The translations under genes were made by a program, and so were the position numbers. The notes below the pieces were generated by a model, which worked only from the letters and a program-made list of their open reading frames with translations, did not search any database and was not told where the DNA came from. A stretch of DNA of 31,157 bases from Gonium pectorale (lineage: Eukaryota; Chlorophyta; Chlorophyceae; Chlamydomonadales; Volvocaceae). Positions within the stretch are counted from its first letter, which is position 1. Each line of letters starts with the position of its first letter. Below are positions 23,601 through 31,157 of the stretch, piece after piece. The stretch is taken from NCBI GenBank assembly GCA_001584585.1, contig LSYV01000006.1, forward strand, positions 2,740,149 through 2,771,305. The letters run 5' to 3'.

Positions 23601-26053
23601 CGGGTCCAATGCCTGGAGCAGCAGTGCATTAACCACTCCGGTCTCTCCAGCGTCGTAATGATGAAGAAAGGCCGCCCCGGACGAACCTGGTCAGTGTCAT
23701 GGACCCGTGCTCCCTTTCCCAGCAGCGCTTCGGCCACCTCGAGATAGCCCCGGTACGCGGCGATGTGTAGCGGCGTACGGCCCTTCTGGAGTGGGCAGTG
23801 GACAGCAGGCGATTAAGCAAACACGATTGCTTGACGGGTTCGGGTGCGTAAGCGACGGCGACAATGTACGTGACAGTAACAATGTGCGACCGTGCCAAGA
23901 TGTCGCAACGGTATGGACACGTGCACGGCAGGCGGCGTGATCCTGCTGCAAAGGTATGCATTAAGGCAGGCAGGCAAGCAGGCACCTAAACAGGCACCTG
24001 CGCCGGAGGTCTCGGCCATAGGAGGTGCAAACCGGAGGCCCGGAGGCGCTGAACCTGGGTCGCTCTGGCCCGGAAGCGCCATGCCGTACCTTGGTCTTGG
24101 TGCTGACGCTGGCGCCGGTCTGCAGCAACACCTCGACCACCCCGGCATGGCCGGCGGTCACAGCGCAGTGCAGCGGCGTCAGCCCCTCCTGTTCGGACCA
24201 AGCAGGTGCCGGGCCGTTCCTTCAGATGCGGTACGGAACATTGCGCGAGGCTGGAGAGGCTGGCTCCCCTTCGTATAGCTTCACGCCAAGTCCTCATGCA
24301 CTTCCGGCCGTAACTGGGTTTGCAATGAGGCCGCGTCCCGTCGCCCCACACACCCTGAGCGCACTGCTCACCTCCGTAGCTGCGTCGACCTCGGCCGCAG
24401 AACCACCCAGCAGCACCCGCACAACGTCCGCGCTGTCCACGGACCCACAGACCTCATGCAGCAGCGTTTGGCCGTCCTCGTCCTGTCGTTGGGTGTAGGG
24501 GCGGAGTGCGGGGCGCGTGAGCCCTAATCCCGCTCCGTAAGAGGGGGGGGGGGCGGCGGCCAGTTCCACGGTGCGCAGGTGGGGCTCCTGCCGGCACTCA
24601 CGTGCACTAAGTGTGTTCTGCACTGTGCCTGATGCCATGGCAAACCACTTCCACAGCAATGGAGTACGGCTTCATCCGCAAGGGCATGTACCGGTACGTC
24701 GCACGGGTACGGCACTCAGTTGTGTCTCATGTCTCACGAAAAGCCGTAACCCATGGGCGGACACTTCAGCGAACGCCTCCAAACAAGTACCCATCGCTGC
24801 AGCCTACCTTTGCCAGAGCAGCACAAGGCTCGATGCTGGCAGGCACCAACAGCTGGCGCAACCGCCGCACATCGGCGGCCTTGAAAGCCTCGGCCACGTC
24901 CTGACAGCGACGGCGAGAGCGGCGGCAGGTGAGGCGACGAGGTCTCCAGGGAGGGCCTTCAAGGAACGGCAACCCTCACAGGGAAGCATGGCGGCATTAT
25001 GACTGCTGAAGTCGAGGCCTCCCGCGCCGAATCGCACTGGACGCCGTAAGGAGGGTTGGCAGAGTGCCAAGTACGGTAAGACGTCCGCACTGCGAAGCAA
25101 GGCGCAACTCCGATTCAAGAGTCCCCCGCGACCCTGCGACCAGGCACATACCACCGAGTCGGCCCCGCAACCAACCAGGCACATACCGCCGCGAGTCCTC
25201 GGGCGCTGGCGTCTCCGCCGTCACCGTGGGCAGTGCCGGCTCCCCCGGGGAAGTCTGGTCCTGTTGAGCCGGGCTCATCCTGTGATGCCACTCCCGCGGC
25301 CTCCACCCGAGCCTCGGTGCTCCTGCTGCTGGCTCCGAAGTGTTCTCCCGGGAGTTCGTCTGTCGACGTCTCCGGCGCTTCGGTCAGCGCTTTTGGAGAT
25401 GAGTTACCGGCCTTTTGGGCTGGTCTGTCCTGGCCTGCACCCGACCCGCCGGCAGCGGGCTGCACACAGACCACCCGTGGCGGCGCCGGCGCCGCGGCGC
25501 TGACGGCGTGCACCGCGTTGGAGCGGCGCCAGCAGCAGCCTGCCTGGGGTGACGGGGGTGACGCAGCCCGCTGAGCTGCCTCGTCCCGGCGGCGGAATAC
25601 GGGCTCTACATCGGGCTCCACAACGCGTCGCTGCAGGAGTGACGGCGGGGGAGTAGAGGGGGCCGCCAGCGTGAGGGACACAGAGCGAGCACGCTTAGTG
25701 CAGAGGCGCTGTGGAAGCAGACCTGCAGGTTGTGCGCCGTCGTGTTCGGTCCGTGTGGTGTTTGCGCAAGAGGGAGAGGGGGTCTGCCGTGCTGGCGAGC
25801 AACCAGCGCAAGAGGGAGAGGGGGTCTGCCGTGCTGGCGAGCAACCAGCGCAAGAGGGAGAGGGGGTCTGCCGTGCTGGCGAGCAACCAGCGCAAGAGGC
25901 CCACAACCTGGCGTTCGCCTGCCGCGCTCGCGCCGCATAAGTGCCCACGGCGCGTCGCCTCGCTGGCTTCTAAGGGAGGGGCCCTTCCCGGTCAATCGCC
26001 GGCGTCACCTGCCGAGTCCACTGCGTCATGTCACGCCCGTCGTCGCCGGCCAT
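9938..26053 (-). CDS. Giant ankyrin-repeat protein, one repeat per exon (41 coding exons)
   Basis: Read on the minus strand. Proposed exon 1 is 26009-26053 (ATG GCC, then 14 more codons, donor CAG|GTGACG). Exon 2 is 24808-24900 (DVAEAFKAADVRRLRQLL, a helical cap). Next come 39 ankyrin exons from 24372-24482 to 9938-10051, whose last ends NIAPPA and TGA. Their coordinates are in the repeat-block entries. All junctions are phase 0; 35 of the 39 are exactly 99 bp. Each begins at the loop before the T-x-LH turn and ends at the next loop (for example GRTPLHMAAIDGH, then VVEALLRAGADPDARAE), so every intron falls at the same structural point. The total is about 1,341 residues with no signal peptide, membrane segment or other domain. 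Ankyrin solenoids bind proteins; no partner can be named. Exons 2-41 are well supported; exon 1 rests on a good start context, a phase-0 donor and an upstream TATA. A split into two genes cannot be excluded, but there is no internal stop or start to support one. Confidence 0.85.
11039..11076. repeat. (AC)n microsatellite in intron
   Basis: About 18 AC dinucleotides with two interruptions (GC) lie in the intron between ankyrin exons R36 and R37. In the transcript this is a (GU)n tract. Confidence 0.9.
15165..15220. repeat. 28-bp tandem duplication in intron
   Basis: Two units of 28 bp (GGGATTCAGCCGGCCGG and onwards) at 15165-15192 and 15193-15220, differing at two positions, lie between ankyrin exons R26 and R27. 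Confidence 0.85.
17362..17422. repeat. 28-bp direct repeat in intron
   Basis: Identical 28-bp units at 17362-17389 and 17395-17422 (CTGCGCCCTCGCGCAGG and onwards), separated by 5 bp, lie between ankyrin exons R20 and R21. Confidence 0.85.
17861..21370 (-). repeat. Ankyrin exons R10-R19 (three A-B-C cycles plus an extra C)
   Basis: R10 21272-21370 (A), R11 20933-21031 (B; ALAKAA replaces the usual LHMAA, so the conserved His is missing), R12 20499-20597 (C), R13 20158-20256 (A), R14 19772-19870 (B), R15 19451-19549 (C), R16 19119-19217 (A), R17 18635-18733 (B), R18 18383-18481 (C), R19 17861-17959 (extra C; SALMMAANGGH, again without the His). All are 99 bp. Confidence 0.9.
21574..24482 (-). 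repeat. Ankyrin exons R1-R9
   Basis: R1 24372-24482 (111 bp; GQTLLHEV, long loop), R2 24090-24188, R3 23687-23785, R4 23465-23563 (DGDTPLHDASACGH), R5 23290-23388, R6 22890-22988 (ACVPLHMAARHGH), R7 22317-22415, R8 21985-22083, R9 21574-21672. This N-terminal part is the most divergent and only partly ordered by class (A: R4, R8; B: R5, R7; C: R3, R6, R9). R6 has lost the usual G-x-T start. Confidence 0.88.
22635..22714. repeat. 40-bp tandem duplication in intron
   Basis: Two 40-bp units beginning GACATTCGCACTCCCTG at 22635 and 22675 lie in the longest intron between ankyrin exons R6 and R7. They differ at only a few positions. Confidence 0.85.
25766..25899. repeat. 42-bp minisatellite, three perfect units plus a fragment
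   Basis: The units start at 25766, 25808 and 25850, with a partial unit at 25892-25899. Each begins GCAAGAGGGAGAGGGGG. The length is a multiple of three and the array sits in a 278-codon open frame on the minus strand (14-residue repeat SCAGCSPARQTPSP). It lies within the proposed 1.1-kb first intron of the long ankyrin gene. The perfect identity means recent expansion. Confidence 0.92.
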
Positions 26054-26128
26054 CAGTGTTCGTACTGAAGCTCCCGATGCTTCCTAGAGTGCGAAGCCAC
26101 AACTCCTGCATGCGGAGCGATACCTCGC

Positions 26129-26134
26129 TCACAT
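26129..26134 (-). promoter_or_regulatory. Minimal upstream ORF (ATG immediately followed by TGA)
   Basis: If transcription starts near 26175, the leader of the ankyrin gene holds an ATGTGA about 75 bases before the proposed start at 26053. Two other upstream ATGs also open short frames that stop before or within exon 1. Such start-stop elements can stall ribosomes elsewhere in plants; here this is only sequence-based suspicion. Confidence 0.3.
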
Positions 26135-26202
26135 TCGGGGCTTTCAACTGCTCTCTACGGTAGCCCACCCCGCATGCCTTTGCGCTTCAGTCGTCGACGA
26201 GA

Positions 26203-26209
26203 CTTTATA
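26203..26209 (-). promoter_or_regulatory. Candidate TATA box of the long ankyrin gene
   Basis: CTTTATA on the plus strand reads TATAAAG on the minus strand, in a locally AT-richer stretch about 150 bp before the proposed ATG at 26053. Transcription would start around 26170-26180. Confidence 0.45.
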
Positions 26210-26666
26210 TGAACCACTTTACGTCTGTCGCCGAGGAAGTCATGCGCACGGTAGTACCTTGGGCCCCACCGGTCTCATTGATTACCATGTACTTGATATT
26301 TGTGTATACCGGTTACTGATTGACAAGGGCAACCTCCACTGAAGATGTCTATGGCAGTACGCTACGATGTGCCTTGGCGCGAGAGGCTCGACGGCGCGAG
26401 AGGCTCTTCATCAACATACATAATATTTTGGTGACCATTTGCCTCAAAGGCTCAAAGGAAAAGCCTCAGGTCCCTTCATCCTGCGACCCATGGTTCAGCC
26501 CTGTCAATTTCGGCACGGGTCCTCGCAGCCGCGCTCTGAAATCCACGTTAGTACTAAACTTCCCCTCATCGAGCGCATACCTATGCGAAATCATCGGTCC
26601 GTCATATAAGTTTGCAGAAGGACCCCTATGAAAGCAGCCCGGGGTTAATTGAACACCACGCGGCCT
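26210..26666. other. AT-richer intergenic stretch between two minus-strand genes
   Basis: This stretch is clearly less GC-rich than the rest of the window. It should hold the 3' end of the membrane-protein transcript and the upstream region of the ankyrin gene. I found no TGTAA on the minus strand here. An inverted pair ACCGGT (near 26268 and 26303) flanks about 30 AT-rich bases. The plus-strand open frame here has no recognisable protein features. Confidence 0.45.
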
Positions 26667-29600
26667 TCAGATACGTGTGTCGCAGCCGCCACTGCTGCAG
26701 CCGCCACCACCCGCCGCCGCGGCCATGGAGCAGTCCTGGCTGCATGGGCAAGCGCGGAGGAAGCGGTGCCGGGTGAAGCCATCCGTGACAGCCGCCACAG
26801 CCAGTCCGCTTATGGCATTGCCAGCTGCAAAGATCGTCGCCTGGTCCGCACGCCCGCGGTAGATGCGGCGGCCCAGCAGGAACATTGGCATCAGCGACGC
26901 CAGCGCCAGCCGGGCTTGTATGTATGGAGACAGCTGCGCGTAGCGATACGCACCCAGGCGATAGGAGAGAACCAAATGAAGAGGTCCAGACAAGGGCACC
27001 AGGACCGCCTTTAGACTACTACGACCGTCAGTATCAGGGATACATGGTCGTATGGCGGGATGGCAAAGCGTATGGCGGGATAACGGATCCGTAGAGCCGC
27101 AAAACACAGCTGCAGTGACAAGGCAAACTAACACTTACAGGGCTCACAACCTGCCTTTCTTTATCGGGGGCTGAGGTAACCTCATGCTACCTCGTCCTCT
27201 AACTGCCCCCGCCGTTTCAGTCGCTTGACCCTCCCGCTTTTCACACCTGCGTGGTGATGGGACGGCAGAAGCCCTCGTACAGCCAGTGCACGCCGTACCG
27301 CCGGCTGGGCTCCAACCAGGACTGCGGCGTGGGCAGCAGCGGCGCCGCGCCCGGCAGCGGCAGAGGCCACAGTATAACGCACAGAATCGCCAGGTCCAGC
27401 AGGCCCATCGCCAGCATCAGCGCGTTGCGCCGCCGGCCGCTGCGGAACGAGCAACAAGCCAGCCAGCCGGCCGCGGGTGGTGCGGGTGCCCATGTGCAGA
27501 TGGGCGGCGAGGGGAAGTGGGAGAAGGCGTGGTCAGTCAACATGGCGACATGGCAACTGGCCTTATGCGGCCCCTCGCACGTACCGAGACGTGAGCAGCC
27601 TAACTCGCAGGCGGGTCGAGACGGGATGACGAGTGTACGCTTACTATGGGGGGCCGGGGGGAGAGGGCGCCATTTTGTCATTGAGCCCTCGGGGTTCGCC
27701 GGCGGCATCTGGGAATAGTCTGGCTCTCGACGCACGCTTCCTGGTAACGCCCCGAACAGAAGTCTTGGCGTCAGATCCCCAGCCATGCAGACCGGTAGTA
27801 CTGTACCCTGCTCGGTACATTACCTGCTGCGGCTGTTGCGGGTGCGGCCGGCGCGAGACGACAGAACCAGCGCCAGAATCGCCGGCAGCATGTACAGCGC
27901 CTGCGGACACATGGCAACCAACGCGATCGAGGGGCGCGCTCGTAGCTAGGCAGGAGGTGAGGTCCGCAAAGACGGACACCCAACGTCGTGAACGAAGCAC
28001 CCTGGAGCGCTTGGTTGGAGCATGAACTTGCCACAGGATAACTGCATAAGAGACAGGCCCGACGAGGGGCCTGGCATAACTACCGGTAGCACGACGGCAG
28101 TACTGCAGCCTCACTGCGTCACACCGACCTGAGGCGCCAGCTGCAGCTGCAGCGGCGTCAGCCAGCGCGACAGCAGCGGCGGAGGCGTCAGAGGCGGCGC
28201 CCGACCCTCACCCGCCTGCTGCTGTCCCTGCAGCGCCGCCGCTGCCGGTGCCTCTGCGGCTGCGGCCGCCACCTCGGGGCGCCACTCCTGGAGGGAGCGC
28301 ACGAGCGCGGACAGGCGGGTGGCGATGAGGAAGGCCAGCCCGAAGCCGTCCACGCCGGCGCACTGCTGCGCCTTGAAGGCCTGGAAGGCGGCCTCAGCCG
28401 AGTCGGGAGAGAAACCCATCAGCAGCGCCCCGGCCAGCGTCCGCCCGCCGGAGCTGACGGCAGGGGGCTCGCAATGAGGCGGCTGCGAGCCGCCAGCGAC
28501 GGCCGCAGTGTCGGCCGCCGAGCCAATGCTGCCGGGCCGGGCACCACCACTGCCAAAGTCGTGGCCCGAAGGCCCACAGGCGGTGGCGGCGGCGACGACG
28601 GGTAGGGCCACGACGGCCACCACAGGAGTGTCGGGCGGCTCGCTGTCGTGGGCGCTGCAAGCATTGCCGTCGCTGTCGGTAGATGCGTTTGTGACCCGCG
28701 AGCCGCTGCCAAACCGCCTGATGCCGTCACCCTCCGAACAGCGAGGCACCTCTGCGCAGCCGGCAGCATCACCTGGCGGCGACCACGAATTCCCCGAAGT
28801 CGCCGGCGCCTGCAGCACCCTGACCGCCGGCTGTGCAATCCTGCTCCTCACCTCCCGCTGGCATGCTCCCATTCCCTGCGCGGAAAGGAAGCGAAGCAGC
28901 TCAGACCACGTTCCCAGCGCACCAGCTCCAGGCGGCGCGAGCTCCGGCGCCCGAGGCGGGGAAGCGTAGGTGCCGCCGCCGGAGGAGAAAGCGGCGGCAG
29001 CACTGCTCCAGCGCCGCTGCTGGATGGCAAGGACGGCCGCAAAGTCCCCGGCGAACGCGCACAGTCCGCCTTGCCGCAGCGCCACCGCGGCAGCTGCAGC
29101 CGGAACGGCCGGGCCGCAATTGCCGCCCGTGCCGCCATCATCCGGCGTTGCCGCCGCCACGTGATGAGCATCAGGTGTCGGCGGCGACAGATCGCCACTG
29201 CTGCGCAACAGGAGGAAGCTACCCAGCGCATCCGCCGTACCGCCTGGCAGCACACTGCAGTACAGCTGCAGTACCTCGGCACAGGCTGCAGGCGGCAGCA
29301 CCAGCAGTGGCAGGGCGGCCAGCGGCTCTTCGGCGGTCGCTGGGGCCACCGCCGTCGTGGGCGCAGCGGGAGGCGCCGCCGCTACGGGAGACTGGGCACC
29401 TTTGGGCGGCATCAGCGGCGGCTGCCCTGCCCGGCTGCCTGCTGCTGACTCCGCGCCACGGCCGGGCAGCAGGTACAGCATGACGGCGCCGCTGCAGCAC
29501 GTTGCGGCTAGCGGAATGGGAATCCTGCGCAAGGGGGGGGGGGCATGCGCGGGGCGGCGCTCACATGATGGCTGCCGCCGTACCGCGGTCGATGCGTTCG

Positions 29601-31157
29601 TGCTCGTATGGACGCCCCCCTACCGTGAGCGCTTGGGTTGACCGAGTCATGCGTCCGTCATACTGCAGGCGCGTGCGCCTCACACGGGCGTGTTGTATCA
29701 CATCCCATACCCGTTCTTTCCCCTACTTTCATGCCTCGACCGCCTCCCCCCACCCCGCTTACCGCAGCACCCCGTATGTCTCCTGTCCCTTGGGAGCCGC
29801 CGCTGCAGGCTCGCAGCCGTCGGCCTCCCGCTGCGGCGGGTAGGTGCGGAGCGGTCGCACCGGCAGCGTCGCGTCCAGCAGCGGCGCTCCGCCCCGCGCC
29901 CCCGCGCCTCCTTCCGCGGCCTGCGGCGGCGACACCTCGCCCGGATCGCTGTCACCGTCGCCGTCACCTTTGACTACTCCGTTTGCACAGCGCCGTGGTG
30001 CTCCTGCTCCAAGGCCCACCGCCACCGCCACGCACCGCACCGCAGTGAGGCCCCGCAGCGCCGTCCGGGGCACCAGCACCATCACCTCGTCCGGCAGGGG
30101 CGGCTCGCGCGGCGCCGCCGCTGCAGCCGACGGCTCACGCTCATCCGGCGTTCCAGGATTCTGGATGCCGGCTGTAGTGTCCGCAGCCCTCGCCGTCACG
30201 GCCAGGGCCGGCGGCCAGAGCACGTAGCCGTTCTGCGCCGTGGCGCCGCAGCCGAATCGGCCCACGGATGATGAGGATACTTCACAGCGAGGCACCAGAG
30301 CGCCAGGGCTGGCATCACGGCCCCAGACGGGGGTGTTTGCGGGGCCTCCCGCCACCTCCACTTCCTCGACCTCCGCTGCGGCCCCGGCCTGCGCCTCCCC
30401 AACGGCGGCCATGAGCTCCTGCAGCGCCCCGACCAGGCCCTCCGGGTCCTCCAGCTGCCCGTCATCGCCCACCGCCAGCGTCAGCGTGACGTGGCGCATG
30501 GGCTCGGGAGGCGGAGGCGGCGGGGCCGTCAACGCCGCCTCGGCAGCCGCACGCCCAGCCGTCATCGACGGCGCTGGCACCGCCGCTCCCGTCACCACCT
30601 CCATGACCTGTACGGAGGCCTCGTGCAGCTGCTGCGTCGCACCCTCACGCCGCCGCTGCTTGGTGGCCTGCTGCTGCTGCTGCGCGCGCTCCTGCTCGTG
30701 CCGCAGCGGCACCGCCGGCGCCACGGCCACCGCCGCCAGCGTCTCCGCCGGCCGCCGCACTGCCAGCACCATCAGAAGGTGCAGGCAGCCCTCCACCATC
30801 GCCAACGACAGCAGCTGCAGCGGGCTCAGGGGAAGGCTGTGCAGCGCGTCGGGCCGCCTGGACGCGGCAGCCGTGGCGGCAGCACCTTGATCTGCCCCCT
30901 CTCCCTCTACCGGCTCCCCTGCCGCCCCGGCATGTGCGCCTCCGTCACCATCGCCATCTCCCGCCGCTGGCACCGTCGATGCGCCGCTGGCTGCGGTGCC
31001 CGTGGGGCTGTCGCCGCTGGTGCCGTCGCTGGTGCCGCTCTGACTTCTGCAGCCGCTCTCACTGTAGCTTGTGCTGCTGCCGCCGCGCCGGCCGTGCAGC
31101 TGGGAGGCCGCGGCGGCGTTGTGGCGGCCCAGAGCCTCCAGTGCCGCCGCCTCCACG
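26667..31157 (-). CDS. Large Ala-rich multi-pass membrane protein, 3' part, last exon frameshifted
   Basis: The gene runs in from beyond the right edge. Exons are 29763-31157 (donor CG|GTAAGC), 28129-29524 (acceptor C-tract then GCGCAG; donor CAG|GTCGGT), 27824-27900 (donor AG|GTAATG), 27247-27439 (donor CAG|GTGTGA) and 26667-27109 (acceptor CACTGCAG; stop TGA). Phases agree at every junction. About 1,166 residues are visible. The first two exons are low-complexity Ala/Gly/Pro with a Gln-rich patch (EQERAQQQQQATKQ) and one hydrophobic stretch (PLAATCCSGAVMLYLLPG). Further likely membrane segments are ALYMLPAILALVLSS, ALMLAMGLLDLAILCVILW, HVSLILTVVVV, and IFAAGNAISGLAVAAV, with SLMPMFLL followed by basic GRRIYRG. 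In the last exon the phase-0 reading reaches TAA at 27011-27013, while the next frame continues LKAVLVPLSG to the stop. I do not recognise the family; large transmembrane proteins of unknown role are common in volvocine genomes. Confidence 0.65.

Noticed and set aside
9938..24482. Regularly spaced similar segments as a CRISPR array or satellite
   Set aside because: The similar units are coding ankyrin exons with splice sites at each border. They vary in sequence as protein repeats do, and spacer lengths are irregular.
24997..25278. An alternative first exon starting MSPAQQDQTSPGEPALPT with a donor at ACG|GTGACG
   Set aside because: It is also phase-compatible with 24900, but the ATG at 26053 has a better start context (ATGGCC), a better donor (CAG|GTGACG) and an upstream TATA. 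It remains the main alternative.
26268..26308. A small structured RNA flanked by ACCGGT inverted repeats
   Set aside because: The stem is only six bases and the interior has none of the conserved blocks of spliceosomal, SRP or tRNA genes.
26320..26631. A 103-codon plus-strand open frame
   Set aside because: It has no homology signature or splice context and lies in the AT-richer intergenic stretch between two minus-strand genes.
28111..29532. A separate 473-residue protein
   Set aside because: Its frame begins right after a strong acceptor in phase with the upstream exon ending at 29763, and a good donor (CAG|GTCGGT) precedes its stop, so it is an internal exon of the membrane-protein gene.

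Overview
This looks like nuclear DNA of a green alga, most likely a volvocine chlorophyte (Chlamydomonas/Volvox relatives). It is very GC-rich, has many short introns with GT-AG ends, long runs of G or C and microsatellites in introns, Ala/Gly/Pro-rich proteins, and TGTAA (the chlorophyte poly(A) signal) after gene ends. Nothing suggests a prokaryote, an organelle or a virus. The species cannot be fixed from the sequence alone.

Layout. (1) 1-1709, plus strand: the last three exons of an MSS51-like (MYND-finger family) protein, whose start lies outside the window. (2) 1710-5001: its 3' untranslated and intergenic DNA, with no supportable gene. (3) 5002-6024, plus strand: an intronless gene for a small ankyrin protein with an F-box-like N-terminus. 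(4) 6025-9700: intergenic DNA holding duplicated short segments and a scrap resembling an exon of the membrane-protein gene at the right end. (5) 9938-26053, minus strand: the centrepiece, one very long ankyrin gene. I could place 41 coding exons, all joined in phase 0. Thirty-nine of them each encode one ankyrin repeat, and nearly all are exactly 99 bp (33 codons). The predicted protein is about 1,341 residues and is almost pure ankyrin solenoid. (6) 26667-31157, minus strand: the 3' part of a large Ala-rich multi-pass membrane protein of unknown function. It has five exons, the last carrying an apparent one-base frameshift.

The most unusual feature is the architecture of the ankyrin gene. 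Introns fall at the same place between consecutive repeats. The repeats also belong to three recognisable classes (A, B, C) that recur in A-B-C order for most of the array, so the gene seems to have grown by duplicating three-exon blocks. One pair of exons (23465-23563 and 21272-21370) is 97/99 identical although the exons beside them are not, which points to local gene conversion. Every exon is symmetrical (phase 0-0), so skipping or adding one would change the solenoid length without breaking the frame.

The two ankyrin genes are convergent (tail to tail) and the long one lies directly downstream of the membrane-protein gene. The sequence gives no evidence that the genes act in a common pathway. 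All exon models come from reading splice signals, phase and repeat consensus by eye; no transcript or database check was possible.
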